64,000 nucleotides of DNA, from assembly GCA_035606665.1 (NCBI GenBank), contig DATNEY010000027.1, forward strand, positions 62,001 through 126,000. The letters are read 5' to 3'. Position 1 is the stretch's first letter; each line of letters begins with the position of its first letter. The stretch is from DASUGC01 sp035606665. GTDB taxonomy: Bacteria; Acidobacteriota; Vicinamibacteria; Vicinamibacterales; SCN-69-37. The position numbers and the translations under genes are program-made. Positions 27,988 to 37,080 of the stretch are shown piece by piece. A model generated the notes under the pieces. That model ran no database searches. It had not been told where the DNA came from and was given only the letters and a program-made list of their open reading frames with translations.

Positions 27988-28782
27988 TCAGCCCGCCCGC
28001 GGATCCAGCCGATCCCGAAGAGCGTCGCCCAGGAAGTTGAACCCGAGTACCAGGATCGCGATGGCGGCTCCGGGCACGAGCGTCAGATGCGGAGCGTCGA
28101 AGAGATGCGCGCGGCCGGCGTCGAGCATCGTGCCCCAACTGGGCGTTGGCGGCTGGACGCCGAGCCCGAGGAAGCTGAGCGACGCCTCCGCAATGATGGC
28201 GCCCGCCATGCCGAGCGTGGCCTGGACGCTGACCGCCGACAGTGTCGATGGGATGACGTGCCGCACGAGCACGCGCGACAACGGTGCGCCCAGGGCGCGC
28301 GCCGCCTGGATGAACTCGAGCTCGCGGACTTTCAGCACCTGTCCCCGCACCAGTCGCGCATAGCCAACCCAGCCAATCGTCACGAGTGCCAGCACCACAT
28401 TCCGGAGACTCGGGCCCAGCACCGCAACCAGCGCAATGGCGAGGAGGATTCCGGGGAACGCCATGAGGACGTCCATGATGCGTCCGATGATCGCGTCGAC
28501 TTTTCCGCCGAGGTAACCGGCGAGAGATCCGACCGCCACGCCCACTAATGTGGAAATGCCGACGACCGCGCACCCGACAAACAGCGATATGCGCGCGCCC
28601 GCGAGCAGCCTGGCCAGCAGGTCACGCCCCAACTCGTCCAACCCAAGCGGATGCGCGAGACTCGGCGCCGCCAGCCGCAGGGGAAGGTTCTGCGACGCCG
28701 GGTCGAACGGCGACAACCATGGTCCGACGAGCGCGGCAAGCACTGTTCCCAGAACGATGACGAGACCGGCGCGGCGGATCAC
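27988..28782 (-). CDS. dppC: ABC transporter permease, DppC/OppC family
   Basis: An inner-membrane subunit of a peptide- or nickel-type importer, with six predicted helices and the EAA loop ARALGAPLSRVLVRHVIPS that contacts the ATPase. The N-terminal N-domain pattern (GPWLSPFDP, HPLGLDELGRDLLARL) is typical of DppC. The frame is open further upstream, but GTG 28782 overlaps the dppB stop (GTGA) and gives a normal 264 residues. No binding protein or ATPase gene is next to it in this window. Confidence 0.92.
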   Translation of the reverse strand: MIRRAGLVIVLGTVLAALVGPWLSPFDPASQNLPLRLAAPSLAHPLGLDELGRDLLARLLAGARISLFVGCAVVGISTLVGVAVGSLAGYLGGKVDAIIGRIMDVLMAFPGILLAIALVAVLGPSLRNVVLALVTIGWVGYARLVRGQVLKVRELEFIQAARALGAPLSRVLVRHVIPSTLSAVSVQATLGMAGAIIAEASLSFLGLGVQPPTPSWGTMLDAGRAHLFDAPHLTLVPGAAIAILVLGFNFLGDALRDRLDPRAG

Positions 28783-29699
28783 TGGTAGCGGATCCTCGGA
28801 TCGAGCCAGCCGTACAGGAGATCGACGAGGAGGTTCATCGTGACGTACGTCACCGCGATGAACAGGATGCAGCCCTGCACCAGCGGATAGTCCCGGAAGC
28901 TGATGGCCTGGATGAGAAGCCGCCCGACCCCGGGCCACGCAAAGATCGTCTCGGTGATGATCGTCCCGGTCAGCACGGCGCCCAGCTGAAGACCCACGAT
29001 TGTCGCCACCGGAATCAGGCTGTTGCGAAACGCGTGCGCCACCACTGCGCGTGTCCGCGAGATTCCGCGCGCGCGCGCTGCCAGGACGTAAAGCTCGCGC
29101 AGCTCGTCGATGAGCGTCGCACGCGTCATCCTGGTCAGAATCGCCGCAAGGGCCGCACCGAGCGTCACCGCCGGAAGCACAAGATGCGCCCAGGTGCCGG
29201 TCCCTGACACGGGCAGCCACCCGAGCCAAACGGAAAAGACGATCGCCAGCAGCGGCCCGAGCCAGAAATTGGGCATCGAGACCCCGACCAGCGAGAGCGT
29301 CGTGGCGACGTGATCGATTGCGCGGCCGCGGAAGAGTGCGCCAATGATGCCCAGCGGAATTGCGATCACGAGCGCCACGGCCATCGCGGCCATCGCCAAC
29401 TGCGCAGTCCGGCCGAGGCGCTGCCCGATCTCTCGCGCCACGGGCGTGTTGTATCTGAAGGACGTGCCGAGGTTCCCGCGTACGAGTCCGGTGACGTAGT
29501 GCCGGTACTGTGTCGTCAGTGGTTGATCGAGGCCCAGCCTGGTGCGCAGCTCCGCAAGATCGGCAGCCGGCGCGGATTCACCGAGCATCGCCTGCGCCGG
29601 ATCGCCCGGCACGAGGTGAATGAGCGCGAACACGAGCGTCGCGACACCGGCGAGCACCGGAATCGTCATCGCGATACGACGTAGCGCGTAGGCGAGCAT
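28779..29699 (-). CDS. dppB: ABC transporter permease, DppB/OppB family
   Basis: The partner permease of DppC. The N-terminal ALRRIAMTIPVLAGVATLVF and HLVPGDPAQ segments and the EAA-type loop AARARGISRTRAVVAHAFRN are characteristic. Six helices are predicted in 306 residues. It starts 32 bases after the sigma-54 activator gene on the same strand, so the two may share a transcript. Confidence 0.93.
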   Translation of the reverse strand: MLAYALRRIAMTIPVLAGVATLVFALIHLVPGDPAQAMLGESAPAADLAELRTRLGLDQPLTTQYRHYVTGLVRGNLGTSFRYNTPVAREIGQRLGRTAQLAMAAMAVALVIAIPLGIIGALFRGRAIDHVATTLSLVGVSMPNFWLGPLLAIVFSVWLGWLPVSGTGTWAHLVLPAVTLGAALAAILTRMTRATLIDELRELYVLAARARGISRTRAVVAHAFRNSLIPVATIVGLQLGAVLTGTIITETIFAWPGVGRLLIQAISFRDYPLVQGCILFIAVTYVTMNLLVDLLYGWLDPRIRYQ

Positions 29700-29731
29700 G
29701 CCGACGGCGATGATGGCCCGGCGCCTTCGTC

Positions 29732-32299
29732 TCAGGCAACTCCGCGCTCCCTCCCCTCCTCCAACCCCAGCCTCCTCATCGCCTTCGAAAGCCCCTGGCG
29801 GGTGAGGCCGAGCGAACGCGCGGTCTGCGCGCGCCTGCCTGCGTGACGCGCGAGCGCTTCAGCCACGTGGCGGCGCTCGAACACAGTCCGGGCGGCATTG
29901 AGATTAGACGGCGCAGCGACGGACGGCTCGGGCAGGGGCTCGCCGGCGGCCTGCCCCATCACTTCAACGAGGTGCCGCACGTTGACGCGGCCGTATGTCG
30001 GCGCGGCGACGGCGAGACCGGAGATGACATTCTGAAGTTCGCGCACATTGCCTGGCCATTCGTAACGCGTGAGACGCGCCAGGACGTCCGGCCCGAGCCA
30101 TGCACGCTTTCCAATCTCCGCCATCGACCGGCGCCAGAAGACGTGCGACAGGAGCGGCACGTCTTCAAGTCGCTCCTGCAACGACGGGAGCCGGATGGAG
30201 ACCACCGAAAGCCTGAAGCGGAGATCCACGCGAAACCGGCCGCTCGCAGCCGCATCCGCGAGCGGCGTGTTCGTCGCTGAGACGATGCGCACATCGACGG
30301 AACGCGGGCCGTTTTCGCCGACCCGACGCACCTCACGCTCTTGAAGCACACGCAACAGCTTCGCCTGCGCTCGCGGCGACAGCTCCGCAACCTCGTCCAG
30401 GAACAGGGTGCCGCCGTTCGCCTCCTCGAAGAGCCCCGGCCTCGGTCCGACAGCCCCTGTGAAAGCGCCGCGGGCGTGTCCGAACAACTCTGCTTCGACC
30501 AGCTCATCTGTGAGCGCCGCGCAGTTGACCGCAAGAAACCGGCGGTCGCGGCGCGCGCTCAGTTTGTGAATCGCCCGGGCCGCGAGCTCCTTCCCGGTGC
30601 CGCTGGGTCCCTCGATGAGCACCGGAAATGTCGTGGCAGCCGCCCTCCCGATCGCGGTGCGAACGGACACGATCGCCTGGCTGCGTCCGAGGATCTCCCG
30701 CAATCCGTCGCGGTCGAGTGACCGCACGTCGAGATCATCCAGGCATGTGCGGACCGTGGGACCGGCAAGCGTCGCCAGAGCATGGGCGGGTTCGCACAGC
30801 AAGTGCGCGCGTTCGCCCGGTCCAACGACAACGTGAGCGATGGGTGTGGCCGCGTGCCGAATGGGCAGGCTGAACCCGCCCGCAGCGTGGCCCGTGTTCT
30901 TCAGTAGGCCGGCAATCGCTCCGGAAGTGTCCGAGGCCTTCCAGCCAAGGCCTGCGATCAGTTTGAGACCGTCGGCGGACACGATGCCAACGCGCACATT
31001 TGGCGCCGCCTCACGTACCCAGCCACAACCCGCTGTCAGAGCCGCGAACTCATCGGGAGAAGACTCCATGACCGCCAGAAGTCGTCCGAATGTATCCACC
31101 GTCACCATGCGTTGTTTCTCCACAAGAAAACTTCGGATGCCCGGACACGAAATGCCGCCGAGCAGCCGTTGTGCTGCGTCGCTCGCCTGAGCCGCCTGCC
31201 GCTTGAGCGCTCGGACGAGCTCGCTCTCAGGCTCGGAGCCTCTGACGTCAGCGAGGGCGATGGCAGCGGCCTCTCGCTCACCTCGAAGCAGGTGCGCGCG
31301 ACCAACTGCAGCCTTCAGCAACAGAAGCAACCAGCCCGGAACCGCGCATTCCTTCGTGATCGCGTTGGCAATCTCGCGATCGACGACGGCGCCGAGGATC
31401 GACGTCCACATCGCCGCTCGCGCGTCACCGGCGGCGCCGCACTGCGTCAGCCATTCGCGCAGGCAAGCCAACCGGGCGTCGCGCCCATCCCTCCACGCTG
31501 CCAGCGCCATCCACCCCGTTTCCTCCGCGCTCCGCCGCCCCGCGCCCTCCGTCTCCTCCGTGTCCTCGGCATTCCTTCCCAACCAGAAGTCAATTCGTAC
31601 TCGTCTCTCCCGGACGCTGGCCGGCATCGAGCCTCGCATAGCTCCTTCGGCCTCGAGCGATCTGACCCAGGCGTCGGCCTCCTGCAAACGTCCACGCGCG
31701 ATTACCCGGTCTGCCCACAACGTGGCGGTATCTGCGTAACTCAGCCAGGACGCGACACCGCCAGTCCCGCGTTCTGATGTCGCCAGTGCCGCGCGCAGCC
31801 ACGTATCCGCCGTACGCGGTCGCCCGCGCCTCAGCCAACGCGTGGCTCGCCTGGCATACGAATCCGTTCGCGGTTCAACCTGAGGCTGATTGCTGCGGGA
31901 AGGCATCGCTCCACACGGCCAGACGAGCACGTGCCTCCGCGGACTGACCCTTGCGAGCCTTCGCACCGCGGATGACGCGCGCGACGTATCCGTGCCGCCG
32001 CGGCAAAGCACAATCGCGTGCCGGTGCATCACTTCCGACGTGAGCGACGCCGACTCGAGCGGCGTCGCGCCGACGCAAACGAAGCCGAGCCTCTCCGATT
32101 CGGATTCGAGAAGACGTTCCTCGTTTGGGTCGAGCGCAACGGGAACCGTCACCAAGTGCACTCCGCCCTCGGAACCGCGGGCGACGCGCAGGATCTCTTC
32201 CACGCTCGAAGACGTTTCGTTGTGCGGCACTACGCCCGACATTGCAAGATCGAGTCCGCTCGAATCCCTCGACAGAAGCGCGTACGCCGCTGAAGACAT
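29732..32299 (-). CDS. Sigma-54-dependent transcriptional activator with unusual N-terminus
   Basis: An 855-residue enhancer-binding protein. The AAA+ domain has Walker A GPSGTGKE (564-571), the sigma-54 contact loop GAFTGA (611-616), a LFLDEVAELS Walker B and the R-finger region, so it should activate sigma-54 promoters. A Fis-type helix-turn-helix lies at the C-terminus (about 805-845). The first 540 residues show no CheY receiver; they look helical and possibly repeat-like with a GAF-like part near 420-510. A low-complexity acidic stretch near residues 245-260 comes from a DNA repeat (31516-31570). GGAG lies 8 bases before ATG. dppBC follow directly. Confidence 0.9.
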   Translation of the reverse strand: MSSAAYALLSRDSSGLDLAMSGVVPHNETSSSVEEILRVARGSEGGVHLVTVPVALDPNEERLLESESERLGFVCVGATPLESASLTSEVMHRHAIVLCRGGTDTSRASSAVRRLARVSPRRHVLVWPCGAMPSRSNQPQVEPRTDSYARRATRWLRRGRPRTADTWLRAALATSERGTGGVASWLSYADTATLWADRVIARGRLQEADAWVRSLEAEGAMRGSMPASVRERRVRIDFWLGRNAEDTEETEGAGRRSAEETGWMALAAWRDGRDARLACLREWLTQCGAAGDARAAMWTSILGAVVDREIANAITKECAVPGWLLLLLKAAVGRAHLLRGEREAAAIALADVRGSEPESELVRALKRQAAQASDAAQRLLGGISCPGIRSFLVEKQRMVTVDTFGRLLAVMESSPDEFAALTAGCGWVREAAPNVRVGIVSADGLKLIAGLGWKASDTSGAIAGLLKNTGHAAGGFSLPIRHAATPIAHVVVGPGERAHLLCEPAHALATLAGPTVRTCLDDLDVRSLDRDGLREILGRSQAIVSVRTAIGRAAATTFPVLIEGPSGTGKELAARAIHKLSARRDRRFLAVNCAALTDELVEAELFGHARGAFTGAVGPRPGLFEEANGGTLFLDEVAELSPRAQAKLLRVLQEREVRRVGENGPRSVDVRIVSATNTPLADAAASGRFRVDLRFRLSVVSIRLPSLQERLEDVPLLSHVFWRRSMAEIGKRAWLGPDVLARLTRYEWPGNVRELQNVISGLAVAAPTYGRVNVRHLVEVMGQAAGEPLPEPSVAAPSNLNAARTVFERRHVAEALARHAGRRAQTARSLGLTRQGLSKAMRRLGLEEGRERGVA
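31516..31570. repeat. CTCCG-rich simple repeat inside the activator gene
   Basis: Alternating CCTCCG, CTCCG and TCCTC blocks run for about 55 bases and are read in the gene as an acidic Asp/Glu/Thr stretch followed by Gly/Arg residues. Similar CTCCGTGTCCTCCG-type units are scattered in many bacterial genomes, usually between genes. Here it is inside a reading frame and keeps it open. Confidence 0.5.
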
Positions 32300-32313
32300 T
32301 GGAAAATCTCCGA

Positions 32314-32319
32314 TAGAAT
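32314..32319 (+). promoter_or_regulatory. Possible -10 box of aroC
   Basis: TAGAAT sits 9 bases before the aroC ATG, with CTGAAG at 32290-32295 (18-base spacing) as a weak -35. The transcript would start within a few bases of ATG, implying a leaderless or near-leaderless message. Confidence 0.4.
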
Positions 32320-32328
32320 GGCGGCGCG

Positions 32329-33543
32329 ATGTTGCGTTTTCTCACAGCCGGCGAGTCGCACGGCCGCGCGCTTGTCGTCATCGTCGAAGGACTTCCCGCG
32401 GGACTTCCGCTTTCAGCCGCGGACATCGCGCCCGACCTTCGCCGGCGGCAGGCCGGTTACGGCCGCGGCCGCCGCATGGCCATCGAGAGCGACACCGCGG
32501 AGATTCTCTCGGGTGTTCGACACGGAGAGACCCTCGGCAGCCCGGTGTCCTTCACCATCGCCAATAGAGATTGGGTGAACTGGCAGTACACGATGAGCGT
32601 GGAGGCGAATCCGCCAGAGGACGCAGGCGGCGCGCATAGGGCGCCGGTCACTCGCCCGCGCCCCGGGCATGCGGATCTTTCGGCTGGCCTGAAGTACGAC
32701 CGCGAGGATCTTCGAGACATCCTCGAGCGCGCGAGCGCCCGCGAGACGGCGGCCCGTGTCGGCGTGGGCGCGATTGCCAAAGTGCTCCTCAAACGCGCCG
32801 GCATCGACCTCGCCAGCCATGTCATCCGCATTGGATCCGCGGCCATCACCTCAACCGCCGTCTCCTTCGAACAGATTCAGGGAATCACCGACGAGGATTT
32901 CAGGTGTGTTGATCCGGCGGTCGCATCGGCCATGAAGGACGCCGTCGACCGCGCGCGCGAAGGCGGCGACACGCTCGGCGGCACCTTCGAAGTCGTCGCT
33001 CACAACGTCCCAGCCGGCCTCGGCAGTCACGTGCAGTGGGACAGGAAGCTCGATGGGCTTCTGGCCCAGGCCCTTATGTCCATCCCGGCGATCAAGGGCG
33101 TCGGCATCGGCCTCGGCCCAGGCGTCGGCGAACAGCCGGGCTCGGCCGTGCACGACGAAATCGTCAGGTCGTCGGGCCGGCCGTCCGGCACGCTCGGCAC
33201 GATCTCCAGGCCGTCGAATCGCGCCGGTGGCCTCGAGGGCGGCGTCACGAACGGCGAGGACGTTCGGGTCAGCGCCTGGATGAAGCCAATTTCGACGTTG
33301 ATGAAGCCTCTGCGCTCTGTGGACCTTACGACCGGCGAGTCCTCGCCGGCCACGATCGAGCGGAGCGACGTCTCGGCTGTGCCCGCCGCATCGATTGTCG
33401 GTGAGGCGGTGGTGTCGATCGTCCTTGCCTCTGCCCTTCTGGACAAATTCGGCGGCGACACCGTCGGCGACATGGACGCCGCCATTGCGCACTACCGTCA
33501 GCGCCTCGAACGTCGCCTGAACCGCGGAAGCGGACCGGCCTGA
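32329..33543 (+). CDS. aroC: Chorismate synthase
   Basis: It converts 5-enolpyruvylshikimate 3-phosphate to chorismate, the substrate of the TrpE encoded elsewhere in this window, using reduced FMN. GESHGRALVVIVEGLPAG, RRQAGYGRG, the RPGHADLSAG motif and the late RSVDLTTGE segment are typical. 404 residues is somewhat longer than the E. coli enzyme but normal for this subtype. It begins a compact operon; its stop overlaps the def start as TGATG. Confidence 0.97.
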   Translation: MLRFLTAGESHGRALVVIVEGLPAGLPLSAADIAPDLRRRQAGYGRGRRMAIESDTAEILSGVRHGETLGSPVSFTIANRDWVNWQYTMSVEANPPEDAGGAHRAPVTRPRPGHADLSAGLKYDREDLRDILERASARETAARVGVGAIAKVLLKRAGIDLASHVIRIGSAAITSTAVSFEQIQGITDEDFRCVDPAVASAMKDAVDRAREGGDTLGGTFEVVAHNVPAGLGSHVQWDRKLDGLLAQALMSIPAIKGVGIGLGPGVGEQPGSAVHDEIVRSSGRPSGTLGTISRPSNRAGGLEGGVTNGEDVRVSAWMKPISTLMKPLRSVDLTTGESSPATIERSDVSAVPAASIVGEAVVSIVLASALLDKFGGDTVGDMDAAIAHYRQRLERRLNRGSGPA

Positions 33544-34052
33544 TGCTGAGACCCATCGTTCGTCTTGGAGGACCCGCGCTCCAGACTCCGGCCGGCCCTG
33601 TTACGACCTTCGACGCGCAACTCGACCGGCTGATCGACGACATGATCGACACGATGTACGCTGCCCCGGGCATCGGCCTGGCTGCCCCCCAGGTCGGGGT
33701 CTCGCTGAGGGTCTGCGTGATCGATTTGTCGGTAGGCAAACGCGGCGGTGAGCTCATCACCTTGATCAACCCTGAGTTCGTCCTTCGGGAGGGTCTGCAG
33801 ATCGAAGAAGAAGGCTGCCTGAGCGTTCCCGGATTCAATGCGACCGTCGCCAGACCCGCCCGCGCCATCGTCCGCGCGCTCGATCGCACGGGCGCCGAGC
33901 GCGTGGTCGAGGGGACGGGCCTGCTCGCCCGGGCGCTCCAACACGAACTCGATCATCTCGACGGCAAACTGTTCCTCGACCACCTCCGCGGCATCAAGCG
34001 CGACTTGATCGTAAGAAAGATTCGTAAGCTGCAACGCAGCGGGAAGTGGTGA
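33543..34052 (+). CDS. def: Peptide deformylase
   Basis: It removes the formyl group from new proteins. All three motifs are intact: GIGLAAPQVG, EEGCLSVP with metal ligand Cys92, and HELDH (134-138) with two His ligands and the catalytic Glu. Length (169 aa) is normal. It is followed by fmt, its functional partner, after 3 bases. Confidence 0.97.
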   Translation: MLRPIVRLGGPALQTPAGPVTTFDAQLDRLIDDMIDTMYAAPGIGLAAPQVGVSLRVCVIDLSVGKRGGELITLINPEFVLREGLQIEEEGCLSVPGFNATVARPARAIVRALDRTGAERVVEGTGLLARALQHELDHLDGKLFLDHLRGIKRDLIVRKIRKLQRSGKW

Positions 34053-34055
34053 GTC

Positions 34056-35012
34056 GTGCGGATCGTCTACTTCGGCACGCCGGCGTTCGCGGTCCCCTCG
34101 CTCCAGGCTCTCGCGCGGGCCGGGCACGTCATCGCCGGCGTCGTGACGCAGCCCGATCGCCCTCGCGGGCGCGGCCATAAAGTTCAGCCGTCGGACGTGA
34201 AGGTTGCGGCGGAAACGATCGGCGCCCCCGTTCTGCAACCGACGAAGCTCAAGTCCCCCGAATTCGCCGCCGGGTTGCATGGACTCGAGGCCGACCTCGG
34301 CGTCGTCGCCGCATACGGCCGAATCCTGCCGGCGAACGTGCTCACCACGCCGCGCCTCGGCATGATCAATGTGCACGCGTCCCTGCTGCCCCGCTGGCGT
34401 GGAGCGGCGCCGATCCACCGCGCGATTCTTGCTGGCGACGTCGAAACCGGCGTCACCATCATGCGGGTCGTCGAACAGCTCGACGCGGGCCCGATGCTCA
34501 CCCGAACGGTGACCCCGATCGATCCAAACGAGACCAGTCACACGCTCGAACTCAGGCTCGCGACGCTGGGCGCGGAGCTCCTGGTTGCGACGGTAGAAGG
34601 CCTCGGGCGAGGGTCGATCGAGGAAACACGGCAGGACGAGGCGCAGGTGACGTACGCGGCGCGGCTCGAGAAACGAGAGAGCCCGATCGACTGGAGTCAA
34701 TCAGCCGTCGCTATCCACAACAGAATCAGGGGCTTACAACCGTGGCCGCTTGCTTCTGCGGTGCTGGGCGGAAAACGCCTCCTGCTTCGAGAATCGCAGG
34801 TGGTGACGCCTGAGGTTCGGCCGGCTCCCTCGCCGCCAGGCACCGTCATCCGTGCCGATGCGGACGGCCTGGTCGTCGCCACCGGCGACCGTGCAGTGAG
34901 AGTCCTCGAATTGCAGCTCGAAGGCCGGCCTCCGGTCGGCGCCGCGGCGTTCCTCAACGGTCACGCGGTTCGTCCCGGCGATCGATTCGAATCTCCTCCT
35001 GCAGCGTCATGA
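34056..35012 (+). CDS. fmt: Methionyl-tRNA formyltransferase
   Basis: It formylates initiator Met-tRNA with 10-formyl-tetrahydrofolate. The catalytic Asn/His in INVHASLLPRWRGAAPI and the Asp in VEQLDAGPML are present, with the C-terminal OB-like domain after about residue 205. GTG start; 318 residues is normal. Its stop overlaps rsmB by 4 bases (ATGA). Confidence 0.97.
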   Translation: MRIVYFGTPAFAVPSLQALARAGHVIAGVVTQPDRPRGRGHKVQPSDVKVAAETIGAPVLQPTKLKSPEFAAGLHGLEADLGVVAAYGRILPANVLTTPRLGMINVHASLLPRWRGAAPIHRAILAGDVETGVTIMRVVEQLDAGPMLTRTVTPIDPNETSHTLELRLATLGAELLVATVEGLGRGSIEETRQDEAQVTYAARLEKRESPIDWSQSAVAIHNRIRGLQPWPLASAVLGGKRLLLRESQVVTPEVRPAPSPPGTVIRADADGLVVATGDRAVRVLELQLEGRPPVGAAAFLNGHAVRPGDRFESPPAAS

Positions 35013-36319
35013 ACACTGCCCGGCTGGCCGCCGCGCGGGTGCTGCTCTCCATCGAGCGCGGCCGGACGACACTCGCCGCGGAGCTCGAACGCGAGCGCGA
35101 CGACATCGCGGACCCGCGAGACCGGGCGTTGTTCATGGAGATCACCGCCGGCAGCCTTCGATGGCGCGCGGAGCTGGATCACTGCATCGCATTTCACAGC
35201 CGGCGTGCCGTCAGCGACCTGATGCCAGAGGTACGCGCGACATTGCGGTCCGGCGCTTACCAGCTGATGCACCTCGATCGAGTGCCATCGCACGCGGCCG
35301 TCAGCGAGTCTGTTGATGTCATTCGCGCGCTCGGAAGACCGAAGGCCGCCGGTCTTGTGAATGCCGTGCTCCGGAAGTTCACGGGCCAGGGCGCGAGACG
35401 TTCGCTTCCACGACGGCCGGAACGTCGTGGGACGCGCGATTCTGCGCTGAACTATCTGTCGGTGACGCTGTCGCATCCACGCTGGCTCGTCAGCCGCTGG
35501 CTCGACCGGCTCGGCTTCGAACAGACGGAGCGCTGGTGCCAGTTCAACAACTCGTCGCCGGCCGTGACTGTTCGACTGATCGATGGTGCTCCGTTGCCGG
35601 ACTGGACACCGGCGCGTTTCGTGCCGGGCGCATTCCAGCTGCCCGCCGGTGCGCTCGGCCGGCTCGATCCCATCGTCCGTGACTCGCTCATGGTGCAGGA
35701 CGAGGGATCACAACTCGTCGCCGCCGCGGCAGGTGTCCAGCCGGGCGATCGCGTGCTCGATCTTTGCGCCGCCCCGGGCGGCAAGACCATCATCTTTTCC
35801 ACTGCGGCGGGACCGAAGGGCCAGGTCGTTGCCTCCGACGTCCGTCCCGCGCGCGTGCATCTCCTTCGCGCAATGATCCAACGCGCAGGTCTCGACGTGC
35901 CGGTGCTCGCGCTTGACGGTGAGTCGGGACTCCCCTTCGGGGCCACGTTCGATCGGGTCGTGGTCGATGCACCGTGTTCGGGACTCGGCACGCTCAGGCG
36001 CGACCCGGACATTAAGTGGACGCGCGAGGAGGCCGGGTTGCCTGCCTTCGCTGAGCGTCAGGCACGGTTGCTGGACCAGGCAACGACTGCGGTGCGGCCC
36101 GGCGGGCATTTGGTCTACGCGACCTGCTCCAGCGAGCCTGAGGAAAACGAGTCTGTCATCGATGCATTCCTCACGCGGACTCCGGCCTTCAGACTGGCTG
36201 CTGTCGACAGCGTGGATGCGCAACTCGTAACGGCCCGCGGATTCCTCTCGACGCTCCCCCCGCGGGACGAATTGGATGCGTTCTTCGCGGCGAAACTGGT
36301 CAGGTCCGGAAGCGCGTAG
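35009..36319 (+). CDS. rsmB: 16S rRNA (cytosine-C5)-methyltransferase RsmB
   Basis: It methylates C967 (E. coli numbering) of 16S rRNA. An N-terminal NusB-like RNA-binding domain (about residues 1-135) precedes the SAM methyltransferase domain with LDLCAAPGGKT, the catalytic Cys motifs DAPCSGLGTLRR and YATCSS. Length (436 aa) is normal. fmt-rsmB order is common in bacteria. Confidence 0.96.
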   Translation: MNTARLAAARVLLSIERGRTTLAAELERERDDIADPRDRALFMEITAGSLRWRAELDHCIAFHSRRAVSDLMPEVRATLRSGAYQLMHLDRVPSHAAVSESVDVIRALGRPKAAGLVNAVLRKFTGQGARRSLPRRPERRGTRDSALNYLSVTLSHPRWLVSRWLDRLGFEQTERWCQFNNSSPAVTVRLIDGAPLPDWTPARFVPGAFQLPAGALGRLDPIVRDSLMVQDEGSQLVAAAAGVQPGDRVLDLCAAPGGKTIIFSTAAGPKGQVVASDVRPARVHLLRAMIQRAGLDVPVLALDGESGLPFGATFDRVVVDAPCSGLGTLRRDPDIKWTREEAGLPAFAERQARLLDQATTAVRPGGHLVYATCSSEPEENESVIDAFLTRTPAFRLAAVDSVDAQLVTARGFLSTLPPRDELDAFFAAKLVRSGSA

Positions 36320-36336
36320 TACACTTTCTGCGCCAG

Positions 36337-37080
36337 ATGCCCAAGCCTTCCCGCACGAGCGGTGTCCGCACACGAGTCTGGAGCGTCGGTCGATTTCTTG
36401 TCCTTGTCGCAGCCCTTGGCGCCACGTTCGGCGCCTTTTTTCTCGCCGGACTGCGCGTCACCACCCGCGCCCGTGAAGTAGAAGTGCCAAATCTGGCGGG
36501 CAAGTCCATCGCGGATGCGACGACGCTCCTCGCCGATCGAGGTCTCGTGCTCCGGGTCGATGAGCAGCGGCGTCCCGACAAGGCCGTGCCGGCGGACCAC
36601 GTCCTCACGCAGGAACCCGCCGCGGGTGAGGTCGTTCGGCGGCAGCGCGCCATTCGCGTGCGCTTGAGCGACGGTCTCCGCGCTCCGGCCGTGCCGACGC
36701 TCGTCGGACTGCCGGAACGGACGGCGGAGATCACGCTGACAGGAGATCGCGTGAGCGTGGGCTATCGAGCCGAAATCAACAGCCCCGACTACACCGTCGA
36801 CACCATCGTCGCGCAGGATCCGACGGCCGACCAGCGGTCGGACAAGGTGAACCTGCTGATCAATCGCGGCACCGGCAGCCAGGATTTCGTCGTGCCGGAT
36901 CTCATTGGCAGCCTGGGCGCCCGATCGGCGGATTTGCTCCGGAGCCTCAAGTTCAGAATCGCGGTGACGGCCGAAGTTCCCTATCCCGGCCTGCCCCCCG
37001 GCATCGTCGTGAAACAAACGCCGCAGCCGGGATTTCGCATCGCCGCCGGTGAAACCATCACGCTCGAGGTGAGTCGATGA
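36337..37080 (+). CDS. PASTA-domain membrane protein
   Basis: A 247-residue protein with a basic cytoplasmic N-terminus, one transmembrane helix (about residues 19-40) and three PASTA-type repeats outside (about 48-112, 115-178 and 183-247), each opening with a VPNL/VPTL/VPDL-like motif and a G. PASTA repeats bind peptidoglycan fragments in Ser/Thr kinases, but no kinase domain is present here. TACACT at 36320-36325 may be a -10 box 11 bases before the ATG. rpe overlaps its stop by 4 bases. Confidence 0.87.
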   Translation: MPKPSRTSGVRTRVWSVGRFLVLVAALGATFGAFFLAGLRVTTRAREVEVPNLAGKSIADATTLLADRGLVLRVDEQRRPDKAVPADHVLTQEPAAGEVVRRQRAIRVRLSDGLRAPAVPTLVGLPERTAEITLTGDRVSVGYRAEINSPDYTVDTIVAQDPTADQRSDKVNLLINRGTGSQDFVVPDLIGSLGARSADLLRSLKFRIAVTAEVPYPGLPPGIVVKQTPQPGFRIAAGETITLEVSR

